In this document: piece after piece, positions 10,578 through 22,979 of the stretch | How positions within the stretch are numbered: position 1 is the stretch's first letter | Layout of the letters: each line of letters begins with the position of its first letter | Assembly: GCF_954871325.1 (NCBI RefSeq) | Contig: NC_088775.1 | Location: 39,161,561-39,225,560, forward strand | DNA length: 64,000 bases | Direction of reading: 5' to 3' | Source of the DNA: Gordionus sp. m RMFG-2023 | Taxonomy: Eukaryota; Nematomorpha; Gordioida; Chordodea; Parachordodidae | The notes under the pieces: generated by a model | Told to the model about the DNA's origin: nothing | Databases searched by the model: none | Seen by the model: the letters and a program-made list of their open reading frames with translations, nothing else | Position numbers and translations under genes: made by a program

Positions 10578-13500
10578 TTGGCTATTCCTCAAAAATACGT
10601 AATTGAATACATTAAAAAATGTCCTATATGTTGTATAAAAAAAAATCTTCCAAAGGCTCCTGTGGGAAAACCCTTAATAAGTCACTCCATCTGGGGACGG
10701 GTGGAAATAGATTTAATTGATATGTCATCTACCCCAGATGGTATCTATAAATACATATTTCACCTTAAGGATCATTTTAGTAAATTTACCTGCGCTAGTG
10801 CTCTAGCATCAAAAAAAGCAATTTATTCTACCAATTTGGGCCACCAAAAATTTTGCAAAGTGATAATGGTAGAGAATTCAAAAGTAATTTATTATTTATA
10901 AATATCTAATTAATTATTCTTAGATAACTTATGATAAAAACAGAGTTTCCATCCATTATGATTATTCATTCCAGGCCTAGGCATCCTGAGACAAATGGGC
11001 TCATCGAAAGAGCAAATTCTACTCTGGAAACGCGCATATCTGCGTTTATGCTAACAAAACTGACTGGCCCCACCAGCTTCCAAAAATTGTTTCAAAAATA
11101 AATAACAATTATAGTAGAATCATTAAAAGCCACCTTATCAGGTATTTTATGCTCGTGATGATAACCAAGAAAAAAATATCTAGTTCAAATGAAATGGATT
11201 TAACATTGGTATTGTTTTTTATATTGATTACTTATTTTTTTATCTCCTTCATATTCTAAAGATATAATATTATCCAACACAAGGAAGGCCAATAGTAAAA
11301 AATAATGTTATTTTTTCTTATTTTTTTTTATTTAGTTTTTTTCGAATCTAACGAACCTTCAACATCTAATAATGGTATTAAAGATTTATTTTAGTGCATA
11401 AATTGAATAATTTTTAAAAATATAAGATATGTGGGTGATTGATTTACCTTATCAATTGCCAGACAATTGACAATTGGAATTGGTGATATAAACATTGTGT
11501 TTCCACTATTTATTTGTCTAAATTTTAGATTCTATAAAAGATAAATATGCCCATACTTTTGATGTGGAGGACTCGATCGTTAGCAATGGTAAAAATTACT
11601 CAAACATTTGTTCATGAATAGAATATTTTAGATTTAATCATTATTGATCATATTCCTGGCAATTCTCTGCTCCTTACAGAGCCTACAGAATTAGGTAAAT
11701 AAAAATAATTTCATTAATTTATTCTATATGAAATATTAAATATTAGAGAATATAATAATATAAATACTTATATTAAAGAAGAAAAAGATTCATATAGTAA
11801 TAGCAGCGGTAAATTTACCAAAGTTTATATTTATTCTACATGAAATGTTAGATATAAGAGAATATAAAAATCTAAATACTTACATTAAAGAAGAAGAAAA
11901 TAGTAACAGCAGCGGTAAATTTACCAAAATTTATATTTCTTAAATAATATCGTTTAGATTTAGAATATATTGAACATGTTAGTGCAACTCGTCCAATCAA
12001 AGAATATACCGACAAGGGTAAGATATAAAATAACAACATTTTCAATAAATATTTGTCCAAATTTTAGATACTACTGGCAGCAGAGGTTTATTTAATTGTG
12101 AATCCGAAGAGTTAGATTGCAACGGTATAAATTATTCACTTGATTTTATAAAAAAAATGACATTAGATTTAACAATTATTGAGCCTTCTCATGCTCTTTT
12201 GACTCAAGTTGAAGAACTTAAGGAAATAGGTAAGATATATAATTGATATTTATCATATAATTATTAGATATTAAAAATATTATATTCTAATATATTAGTG
12301 ATAAAATTTAAAATATTGATACTTTTTATTTACCAATAAATTCCTTTAAAACTATTCACAAAAAAGTATGCCATAAAAAATAAAAATTAACAAATTTATA
12401 TTGGGTCAAGCTAAAAAAATATTAACTCCATTTAGGTTTTCTAAAAATTAGGCTGAGTCGAGGGCGATCTTTTTTTATACAAAAAATTACTAAAAGCGAA
12501 ATAATTTTAATGTAGGGGAAATGTGCCATAGCGAAATAATTTTAATGTAGGGGAAATGTGCCATAAACGGCCATGGTTGAAGACTGGCCACCACCCTTTA
12601 ACTTTTTATCTATTGGACCAATTTATATTTATGATATGTACCTTACCTAGGTTCATTTATTGAATATAACAATTCAATAAAAAAATATTCCAAATAAACT
12701 GTTTTTAGTACCTCTTTCTGGAAAAATCACCTTACACATTATTTTGTTTAGTGAATAAATTACTAATTTAGATTACTGAATTTTATATAAATATTATCAT
12801 TAGGCATTTAGCATTATTCACACAAAAAATTAGACTTTAAAAGCTTTATTTAATAGACATATAAGGCGCTTAATAATAATTAAGAGGTGGGTATTGACTG
12901 GCCATGTATTGATTGACCACAATTCGCACATTCACATATTCATATTAAAATGAAAAGCTCTTGCAAAACAACATTTGGAGAAATAAAATGATGAACAAGC
13001 TTAAGAATGTTTAGTAAAATGATAATTAAGATATTAATTTATAATATTACCATTAAATAGTTGTTGTGATGAATTAAGATTTTAATACTAATTAAATTAG
13101 TGTATAATTAATTTTTTATATAACTAAAAAATGTAGAAATATCAATATAAGTCTTTTATAAGTATTTCATATTGTATTATTTTATATTTATAATAAAATT
13201 CTTAAATAATATATTATGGCCAGATAACACATAGGCCAGTCTATACTATACATAGTATGTATTGACTGGCCAGAAAAACAACTATCACATAATCTCATTT
13301 AGCTCATAAAGTATTATTCATAGAGCTTTGATTCAAATTTTTAAAGATTAATATTTAGGCTACACATTGATATAAAATTTGTTTGGTTAAACATAAATTT
13401 TAATACCTTTTTTCAAAAAAGCAAAAACATGGCAATTCATGGCAAATTTCCCCTAATTAAATATCGATAGCGATTTTCCATGAAATTAGGGAAATGTAGA

Positions 13501-14125
13501 TTATATTTTTAACGATTAGGGAAAGAGGAGATATTAAATAAAAATATTTATTTATATATTCACAGATAAGCCGTCACCTTTTTTATTATTTACCAATGAG
13601 GAAAATTATGTGAATGCCATATATATCGCTACTAAAATAGCAAATGTTTCAAACAAAGAATCGCGCTTTCAAATTGTTCATAATATTACTAATAGTCCAT
13701 GTTCAAAAAATGTTGGCCATAAAATTACATGGAAAAATAGTTGTGCTACCAATAATATTGGGAATAGTATTTCTAATATTTTAAAAAGGGCCCCTTCTTT
13801 TATTTCATATTTAAATGATCGTAGGCGTCAAAACATTATTTATTCTCAAATAATAGGACAAAACAACTTTATATTAGGTGATCACGTATTATTACCTATT
13901 CATAGGACAGATAGAACTAATATTTGTCCTAAAAATTTAGAAGGAAAAGTAATAAAAATTGAAAAAAATAAAATATGGATAGGAACCTGTGCTGGAAGAA
14001 TTTCTACACCCTTTATTGCTTCTAGTTTATATAAAACTCTAAAATTAAATAATTTTGAAGTTCACAAAGATATATCAATAATAGGTAATTTAAGCTATTT
14101 TTACAGTAACCATATATACTCCTAA
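10578..14125 (+). pseudogene. KRBA2-like integrase gene, multi-exon, broken
   Basis: The first open part (10578-10901) reads CPICCIKKNLPKAP, a zinc-binding CxxC, then VEIDLIDMSSTPDGIYKYI and LKDHFSKFTCA, with the first catalytic Asp in the IDLID word. A frame change near 10850 gives QSDNGREFKSN with the second Asp. RPRHPETNGLIERANSTLE at about 10970-11030 is the region of the catalytic Glu. PYQVFYARDDNQEK follows near 11140. After several small putative exons (one ending near 11696 and one near 12229, each with an acidic run before GTAAAT or GTAAGA) the last exon (to 14125) has DRRRQNIIYSQ, GDHVLLPIHRTDR and WIGTCAGRISTPF. This order matches KRAB-A-domain-protein-2-like integrases, which derive from Ginger-type DNA transposons. 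Frameshifts and stops make it a pseudogene as it stands. Confidence 0.7.
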
Positions 14126-15123
14126 TAAAATATATTAACTTTATTTCAACTGCTAAAAATATTTAAGGAGCATCGATATGTTACAAACTATGGAAAAACT
14201 TCGTTATGCAATTGCAAAATGGGTTGCATGAACAAACGATGCGAATGTTTCATGAACAAACTTAAATGTTTTTTTATATAAATTTTATAAAAATAAAAGT
14301 GTCTTCTTAACCTTATCCCTTTTCATTCATTAAGGGAGACCTGGGTCTTGTCGAGCCCTAAAAAGCAAGCCTTATTAAAATTATACTTTATCATTTTTAA
14401 TAGCAAATATCTCATTCTGTTTAGCTTTATTAGTTTTATAGTAGTTTTAAATTTCAAAAATATATATCTAATACTTTTTTCAAAATGTTATTTTTTCTAG
14501 AATTTTTTTTGGGAACGAGTACCCTACCCGGGGACCAATGGCCCCTACAACGGTGAGGGTCCGAAGCAAATGTTTCTAATTAAAAAATTTTTTTATTTAA
14601 TTCTTTTATTGTTTTACTTCCATAACCAAGTGATTTCTGGTTTATGATATAGGACTCGACCTCGTGATTCCGTATTTAAATTTAATAATAAATGGAGGGT
14701 CTTATTACATTTTAATAAATTTTGGTCGATAATTAGGTTAATTTCTTGTCATATAATTATTTTACCAATTTCAAAATATGCCTAAAAATATTAACCAAAA
14801 TAATACAAATGCTTATTTAATAATTGCAAATGCATAATATAAGAGATGATAAATTCTTACTACCTCATATACTGCCAAGACTTCTTAATACCATGAAAGA
14901 TCCATTTCTTAATAATTTTAACCATTTTATCAATAAAATTTTTTTTTATCTAAACAATTAAATAATTATGATTAGAGGTGGGCGCGGGCTGTGAATTGAC
15001 CCATCGTGTTAACGGTGGATCACGGCGTGAGTTATAATAAATTTTTAATAAAATTTGCAATTTTATAAAAGCGGTATGACTAAATACTGTCTCGGTATGA
15101 CTAAATACTGAATTGCTAAAATG

Positions 15124-15270
15124 CAGAGTTGTTAATGTATCTAGATACAAGTATCTAGATAGTAGTATCTGTATCTAGATAGATTTTTTAGAAAGGTATC
15201 TGTATCTGTATCTAGATATTTTTTTAGAGGTATCTGTATCTGTTTTTAGATACTTTTAAGATACATGTTA
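15124..15270. mobile_element. Fragment of the CAGAGTTGTTAA hAT-type MITE
   Basis: It starts CAGAGTTGTTAATGTATC and contains repeated TATCTAGATA/GTATCTGTATC words, as in the complete MITE at 6212-6386. The right end (CAACTCTG) is missing, so there is no target duplication to confirm insertion. It interrupts the ACTAAATACTGAATTGCT motif of the foldback array. Confidence 0.7.
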
Positions 15271-15683
15271 TATACCCCTTTTTTTATTATAAATAAAAAT
15301 ATTTGACTGTAAAATATATTTTATTTCATATGAGCTTATGAAATAAATAAATATATATATATATTATATATTAATATTTATTAATACTATAATAAAGAAT
15401 TATATATACATAAATATTAAAACTTATATATAAAAAATATATATAAATATTCATTAATTTAAATATTATGTCCGAGTTTATCAATAAACCATACAAATTT
15501 TAATATTACAATATGGAAATGGTAAATTTTATTTTATAACTAAATTTTTAAGTTTATATATTTATTTAGATCTATATCGATGAAAAAGAGGAAGCAACAA
15601 CAAGTTCTATTGCTTTACCATGACCTTTTCACAATATAATATTAATTTAGGTTTATGCAAACCTATAAGAGCATAATAAAAAA

Positions 15684-16975
15684 TGACTAAATACTGAATT
15701 GCTGGCGTTTTAAATCAAAATATCTTAATCTTTTTTTTATATGTGTATATTTACGTGCTAAGCATTATCCTAAATAAATTTTTTAAAAATAATTTGATTT
15801 GCCCGATTGCCGAGCTTAAAACCGACCACTTACTAAATATTCGATTGACCAAATTTACTAGTAATATAATTTGAAAAATGTTGATTTTCGTTTTATATAT
15901 CTATAAATACGTATAAAACATAATCCCAAAAAATATTTTTAAAATATCGCTATTTGGCGGATAACCGACTCGTAGCCCACCCAATGACTAAATAATGAAT
16001 TGCTGGCGTTTTAAATCAAAAATTTTTGTTTTATATGTGTATATTTACGTATTAAGCATTATCCTAAAAAAATATTTTGAAAATAATTTGATTTGCCCGA
16101 TTGCCGAGCTTAAAACCGACCACTTACTAAATATTCGATTGACCAAATTTACTAGTAATATAATTTAAAAAATGTTGATTTTCGTTTTATATATCTATAA
16201 ATACGTATAAAACATAATCCCAAAAAATATTTTTAAAATATCGCTATTTGGCGGATAACCGACTCGTAACCGACCCAATGACTAAATACTGAATTGCTGG
16301 CGTTTTAAATCAAAATATCTTAATTTTTGTTTTATACGTGTATATTTACGTATTAAGCATTATCCTAAAAAAATATTTTGAAAATAATTTGATTTGCCCG
16401 ATTGCCGAGCTTAAAACCGACCACTTACTAAATATTCGATTGACCAAATTTACTAGTAATATAATTTGAAAAATGTTGATTTTCGTTTTATTTATCTATA
16501 AATACGTATAAAACATAATCCCAAAAAATATTTTTAAAATATCGCTATTTGGCGGATAACCGACTCGTAACCGACCCAATGACTAAATACTGAATTGCTG
16601 GCGTTTTAAATCAAAATATCTTAATTTTTGTTTTATACGTGTATATTTACGTATTAAGCATTATCCTAAAAAAATATTTTGAAAATAATTTGATTTGCCC
16701 GATTGCCGAGCTTAAAACCGACCACTTACTAAATATTCGATTGATCAAATTTACTAGTAATATAATTTGAAAAATGTTGATTTTCGTTTTATATATATAT
16801 AAATACGTATAAAACATAATCCCAAAAAATATTTTTAAAATATCGCTATTTGGCGGATAACCGACTCGTAGCCCACCCAATGACTAAATAATGAATTGCT
16901 GGCGTTTTAAATCAAAATATCTTAATTTTTGTTTTATATGTGTATATTTACGCACTAAGCATTATCCTAAATAAA
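15684..16975 (+). repeat. Tandem array, about 300-bp units, direct orientation
   Basis: Units start ATGACTAAATACTGAATTGC at about 15684, 15984, 16278, 16578 and 16879. Each contains TTGCCCGATTGCCGAGC, ACCGACCACTTAC and TTTGGCGGATAACCGACTCG. Identity between neighbouring units is very high. Open frames that run through the array repeat the same peptide and are by-products of the repeat. Confidence 0.93.
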
Positions 16976-18165
16976 ACAAAAATTAAGATATTTGATTTAA
17001 AACGCCAGTAATTCATTATTTAGTCATTGGGTGGACTACGAGTCGGTTATCCGTCAAATCACGATATTTTTAAAATATTTTTTAGAATTATGTTTTACAC
17101 GTATTTATAGACATATAACGAAAATCAACATTTTTCAAATTATATTGCTAATAAATTTGGTCAATCGAATATTTAGTAAGTGGTCGGTTTTGAGCTCGGC
17201 AATCGGTCAAATCAAATTATTTTCAAAAGATTTTTTAGGATAATGCTTAGCACGTTATTGTTCACGTATAAACCAAAAATGAAGAATTTTCTATGTATAA
17301 CGCCAGCAAGGCAGTATTTCGGTTTCAAATCGGGTTTCTGTCAAATCACGATATTTTTAAAATATATTTTGGGATAATGATTTACACGTATATATAGATA
17401 TTTAAACCAAAAATGAACATTTTCCAAATAATATTACTACCAAATTTGGTAGATCGAATATTTAGTAAGTGGTCGGTTTTGAGCTCGCCATTCGGTCAAA
17501 TCATAATATTTTCAAAAAATTAATTAGGATAATGCTTAACACGTTATTGTTCACGTATAAACCAAAAATGAAGAATTTTCTATGTATAAGGCCAGCAAGG
17601 CAGTATTTCGGTTTCAAATCGGTTATCGGTCAAATCACGATAAATTTAAAATGATTTGCACGTATTTATAGATAATAAATTAACCAAAAATGAACATTTT
17701 TCAAATAATATTACTACCAAATTTGGTAGATCGAATATTTAGTAAGGGGTCGGATTTGAGCTCGCCATTCGGTCAAATCTTAATATTTTCAAAAAATTAA
17801 TTAGGATAATGCATAACACGTTATTTTTCACGTATAAACCAAAAATAAAGAATTTTCAAGTATAACGCCAGCAAGACAGTATTTAGTCATTGGGCCGGTT
17901 TCAAATCGGTTTTCTGTCAAATCAAAATATTTTTAAAATATTTTTTGGGATAATGATTTGCACGTATTTATAGATAAATTAACGAAAAATGAACATTTTC
18001 CAAATAATATTATTACCAAATTTGGTAGATCGAATATTTAGTAAGTGGTCGGTTTTGAGCTCGCCATTCGGTCAAATCATAATATTTTCAAAATATTTTT
18101 TAGGATAATGTTTAACACCTAAATATACACGTATAAATCAAAAATGAAGAGATTTTGAACAATAA
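16976..18165 (-). repeat. Tandem array, same unit in inverted orientation, diverged
   Basis: From about 16976 the sequence turns into the reverse complement of the preceding array (AAGATATTTGATTTAAAACG, later AGTCATTGGGTGG, then ACGAGTCGGTTATCC). Units here are less alike and differ in length. The turning point is the complementary stretch around 16960-16990. Confidence 0.88.
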
Positions 18166-19890
18166 CGCCAGAAATATGTTCCTTACAAACTTTCTACTAT
18201 TTTTCGCTTCTAAACCTAATCATTAATTAAATCTCAAAGAAACCTCTATTTTTTAATTTTTTTTAGGTTTTTGTATTTACACCCAAATACAAAAAAAAGC
18301 GCTATCCAATATTTATTCTGGTTTCCTAAGAATATGATTTGATATTTATGTATTTAACGCCCTCTTATGGATATAAATTCGTAAAATTTTGTAATTGAAA
18401 AATAAAATTTAAGTTGTAATAAGCTAGTAAATATATTTTTTTTCCAATAATATTAAGTAAAAATAGAATTTTAAATTATTTGATATTTAATATCAATTTT
18501 TTAATTAATTAAAAATTGATTTATGTAAAATAAAAAAAATGTTTTTGAAAATATTTTTTGAAAAGATATTATATCATCAAATTATGATTGATTATGATTA
18601 ATTGCTTTTTAGCAAGACAGTATTTAGATTTGGGATATATTTATTTATTATTTAATGTTTTTTTTATTTATTTTTATAAAAAACAAATGTTAAGGTATAA
18701 AAAATGTATTTCCCAGATTGGATTCAAAAAATAAAAAGAAGTAAAATTATGGGACAGATATCAAATTTATTTCTTTTCGCATTAAAAAATGTATTTCCTA
18801 GATGGGTGGGATTCAAAAAATAAAATTGATATAGAACTCTGGGTGACATCAAATTCTTTTCTTTTCGTTTTTCCCATAACCCTCCCTTTATTTATTTAAT
18901 GTATTTTTTATTTAGAAAATTATTTAAAAATTTCAATATAGTTTTTATTAGTTTACATCTATAGACAAAAATCTTTTGAAATAATTAATTATTAAAAATC
19001 TTTTAATTCATTTTAAATGTTCATATTTATAAAAAAAAATACTGGAAAAGTTTTCAAAAAGATCTATCAGCTACTGACTTATATTTCGTTACTTTAGTAA
19101 AGGTGATGGACCATAACTTTGAAGCAATATTTATCCATTGATTGCTGGGACATCGAACTTTTAAAATGAGATTGAGATTATACGCGTTTTTTTAATAATA
19201 TATTTCCATTTTGTGTACATTTATTAACTATAAATTGAATTAATTTAAATGTGTTTTCCTTTAAACTTTTTTATATAAGTAGTTTTAAATATTCAATAAG
19301 GAGAAAGAATGAATGTGAAATATTATAAATAATTAGGCTTTTCCTCTTGCCCTAGCCAATATAAATAAATTTAAACCATGCTCACCCCTAGTGTTGTTAA
19401 ACCTCGTTTTGAGAAGATTTCTAAAAACGGCTAGCTCAATATTTTAGCCAGATACATATTGCCTAAGCCTCGAGATTTCGCTAATAGATATCCAAACCTT
19501 TTTTCCTTCTACAAACAAATTCTACAGACTGTATAATAGTATTCTGATTTTTTAATGTGTATGCGGAAAATAATTCCCCTATAATATTTCTTAGAAAATA
19601 ATTCACTAAAATTGATTTAATATATTTAAATATTTTTGTCATAAAAATATCATATTTATTTAGCGCATCTTTCTAGTTGAACTCCATTCCTGCATCTAAA
19701 CATTTTACATATATGATGCTATTATCATCTGCACAAAAATTTAAGTGTTTCCCAACAACATGATCATATTAACATAATTTAAAAATAATGGAAATGAGTA
19801 ATATGATAATTTCAAAATATATAAAAACAAAACAATTTCAAAAGGGAGGTTGAGAATTAGAAAATTGACTAGTTTAAAATTATATCAGAA
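18166..19890. other. AT-rich DNA, no gene seen
   Basis: This holds long A/T-rich stretches and a short repeated block at about 18700-18730 and 18785-18815 (GTATTTCCYAGAT, ATTCAAAAAATAAAA). At 19391 the word TAGTGTTGTTAAAC followed by a GGCTAGCTCAATATTTTAGCC block recurs at 44697 and, inverted, as TTTAACAACACTA at 22757-22770. It is a terminus of a small dispersed element whose full extent I cannot fix. Confidence 0.5.
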
Positions 19891-19899
19891 CATTTTACT

Positions 19900-20940
19900 T
19901 ATGTTTTAAAAATATATGAAATGAGTAATAAGACAATTGTCATCTTTAGGTAGTAAACTCTTTACTAAAAAAAATTAGAAAAAGTTTAAAAATAACAATT
20001 GTCACTTTTCTATAGTACATCTTCACTGAAATTTAAAATGTTTACAATATATAATTTTACCTATTAGCTTTAAAAAATTCAAAAATAACGATTAGACAAT
20101 TGTCACTTTTCTATGATACATTTGATGAAATTTAAATTTTTACAATTATAAAACATATTTTTACCTGTTTACTTTAAAAACTCAAAAAAGTTCAAAAATA
20201 ATGAATATGACAATTTTCACTTTTCTATGATACATCTTACTGAAATTTTAATTTAATAGGTTTATGAAACATATTTTTACCTATTTACTTTTAAAAAACT
20301 CAAAATGTTCAAAAATAATGATTATGACAATTGTCACTTTTCTATGATACATCTTCACTGAAATTTTAATTTAACATGTTTATAAAACATATTTTTACCT
20401 ATTTACTTTTGAAAATTCAAAAATGTTGATAATTAACGATTATGACAATTGTCACTTTTCTATGTTACATCTTCACTGAAATTTTAATTTAACATGTTTA
20501 CAAAACATATTTTTGCTTATTTGCTTTAAAAAAATTTTAAAAAGTTCAAAAATAACGATTATAACAATTGTCACTTTTCTATGGTACACCTTCACTGAAA
20601 TTTTAATTTAACATATTTACAAAACATATTTTTACTTATTTGCTTTAAAAAATTTTAAAAAGTTCAAAAATAACGATTATGACAATTGTCTTTTCTATGG
20701 TACATCTTCACTGAAATTTTAATTTAACATGTTTATAAAACATATTTTTACTTATTTACTTTAAAAAACTCAAAAAGTTCAAAAATAACGATTATGACAA
20801 TTGTCACTTTTATAGTTTATAGTAATATTAATACATTTAAATTATGTCAAAAAATGTTTGAAGTAATCATTTTTCCCTATTTTTAATTAAAACATATGTG
20901 AAATAAGTATTATGACAATTGTCACCTTTATATGCTTTAC
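19900..20940 (+). repeat. 118-bp satellite array (copy A)
   Basis: About eight imperfect units of roughly 115-120 bp contain AACGATTATGACAATTGTCA and TACATCTTCACTGAAATTTT, then AACATGTTTA and an A-rich part. The unit core TGACAATTGTCA is palindromic. The same satellite family fills parts of the inverted arms at 49.6-50.8 kb (same orientation) and 59.9-60.8 kb (opposite orientation). Confidence 0.93.
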
Positions 20941-21384
20941 AATCACTGAAACCATCTTAAAACATGCTCAACTAGCCTATTTTAATTAAGACTATTTTTA
21001 AAGGTTCTGAGATGAGTATGTCGCTTTTATCGTTTACATTAAATATAAAACATTAATTATGACAAAACACCAAATATTAAAAAATATGTAATCGTTAAAT
21101 TCTCACATTTACAACTTATTCAAAATAATATTTTTCCAAGAACAAAAAATAAAAAAAAGAATATATCTCAAAAATTTTATTTTAGAAATCACAAAATATT
21201 TGTACAAAAAATTTTAGGATCAAAAATGTTTTATAATAAAGATTTTATTATATTATAAAATTCCAAAAATTTTTTCGCAAAATCATAGAAGATTTTTTAC
21301 AAAAAAACATTTTTTTCGCATTTTTTGATCTTCAAAAGAGCTACGATATGTGATTTTTGAATTTTGAGCAAATGTTAAACCCTG

Positions 21385-21960
21385 ATCATCGTACTCAAAA
21401 TTAAATTTCCTATCTAAAAATGCTTAGATGTATTTTTTACGTTTCGGTTCGAAAAATATTTTTTTTGTCGCCAAAACATTCAGAAGGAAAAGGCTAATAT
21501 TTTAAACATAATTTCAAATATTTTTATATCATTGAACTCAGGATTAAATTTTCTACCTAAAAATGATTAGATGTATTTTTTTACGTTTTCGGTTCGAAAA
21601 ATTTTTTTTTTGTCGCGAAAGCATTCAGGGGGAAAAGGCTAACATTTTAAACTTAGTTTCAAATATTTTTAAATCATTGTACTCAGAATTAAATAATTTC
21701 CTATCTAAAAATGCTTAGATGTATTTTTAAAGAGTAGTACAAAACATCCGGTTTTCGCCATTATTTAGTGCTTAATTAATTTATTTAAATTCCGTTATTA
21801 ATTTGGGTTTTCGGTTCGAAAAATATTTTTTTGTCGCGAAAGCATTCAGGGGGAAAAGGCTAACATTTACGTAATTATCATTGTACTCAGAATTAAATTT
21901 CCTATCTAAAAAGCTTAGATTTTTTTACGTTTCCGGTTTGAAGAGCAAAAATTTAATTTA
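21385..21960. repeat. Imperfect tandem repeat of about 150-195 bp units
   Basis: Units carry TTTCCTATCTAAAAATGCTTAG, then ACGTTTCGGTTCGAAAAAT, then TCGCGAAAGCATTCAGGG and GGAAAAGGCTAA (about 21403, 21550, 21698, 21895). Spacing varies because of insertions, for example 21735-21800. No coding potential is seen. Confidence 0.8.
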
Positions 21961-22979
21961 AAAATGAATATAATAAAATTAAATAACCGCAAATTATATC
22001 AAAGAATGGAAAAAAAATTGAAAAGATTTTAAAATTTCCATTTTTAAAAATATAATATAATGTTGTTATTAAAATATTTTTTTCGTAAAGAAAGCAATAA
22101 ATCAACCAAATTTCTCATTAATCATTTTCTTTGATATTTTTTATTTTCAATATTATTTTTTAGCCTTTCGAATCATTCAGCCTTTCGACTTATAGACCTA
22201 CCCTAAAAAAATAACATAAAAAAAAGTAAAATAAAAAAAATATAACGAGTGTCATTAACCAAAACGTTTATATAAAATTCATAAAAACATAATTCCATAT
22301 TTACATCAAATTCTATGAAAAAATAATAAATCGAATAAAAAAATCTTTGAGAAATCTTTCCAAAAAATCCAAAAAGATTTCAAACTATTGAAAGATTGTG
22401 GTGGGACCTAAAATAACATTTCATGAAAACGGTTAACATAGAGGTAATGAAGGATTATTTATCAAAATCCTTAGCTTAAAAGAAAAAGGGGAATATCTAA
22501 AAAATAAATTATTATGTAAAAAATAAATTTAAAAACAAAAAAAAAATAAAAATAAAAATATCATTAAAAAATATATGAGGGAATTTGGCTTAGTACACAA
22601 ATTCTAGATTATACTATATTTTATTATATTCTTTCTAAATATTTAAATAATAAATAAATTTTGGCTCAAAATTAGACTCGAGCCAACTCCCGAGCCAGCT
22701 AGAGCCTGAGCCAATTTTTACGATTCCGACTTGAGGTTGAAGCGTAAAAAATTGGCCTTTTAACAACACTAAATACGATTTTAGTTTTTTTGCAATTTCA
22801 AATCTTATTATGTCATAATTTATTTCAAGACTGTTAATCTTGTAAATATTTTTTATATTAAAATGCACGGAAATATCAAAATTACTAATAAAATATTACA
22901 AAAAAATAGATGATTTATTTGATCAAAAATAATGATGAAGTTTTAATGTCTAAAGTTTATTTTTATTTTTAGCTAATTT
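21961..22979. other. AT-rich DNA with a dispersed-repeat end
   Basis: No gene is seen. A GC-richer block at 22664-22772 (GACTCGAGCCAACTCCCGAG to TTTAACAACACTA) looks like one end of a small DNA element with the same terminal word as at 19391. The matching other end could not be paired by target duplication. Confidence 0.45.

Larger units (their letters stand above)
9113..15071. mobile_element. KRBA2/Ginger2-like integrase DNA transposon with about 0.7 kb inverted arms
   Basis: The left arm (9113 to about 9845) and right arm (about 14395-15071) are reverse complements, starting CTTTTATAAAATTGC at each outer end. Landmark blocks are ACTCACGCCGTGATCCACC and the GC-rich part around GGACCCTCACCGTTGTAGG (left 9664-9682). 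Between the arms lies an integrase gene (10578-14125). The homology stops sharply at both ends, and no clear target duplication was found (left flank ACGGTT, right flank CGGTAT). The arms differ at scattered positions and by small indels, so the copy is not fresh. Confidence 0.75.
15072..18630. mobile_element. Foldback-like element built of inverted tandem arrays
   Basis: The word ATGACTAAATACTG occurs twice near 15076-15112, directly after the previous element, and its complement (AGACAGTATTTAG) is at 18615-18627 with TTGCTTTTTAGC beside it. Between them lie about four direct units of about 300 bp (15684-16975) and then diverged units in the opposite orientation (16976-18165). Long inverted arms made of internal tandem repeats are the hallmark of FB/TU-type foldback transposons. 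No transposase is visible. The left part is interrupted by AT-rich DNA and a hAT-type fragment at 15124-15270. Confidence 0.5.

Noticed and set aside
15684-18165. Regular array as a possible CRISPR or coding repeat
   Set aside because: Units of about 300 bp are repeated as a whole with no spacer/repeat pattern, and open frames through them are by-products of the repeated DNA.
19391-22770. One element bounded by TAGTGTTGTTAAA at 19391 and TTTAACAACACTA at 22770
   Set aside because: Flanks (TCACCCC and AATACGAT) do not match, and the interior is unrelated satellites; these are more likely ends of two separate small elements.
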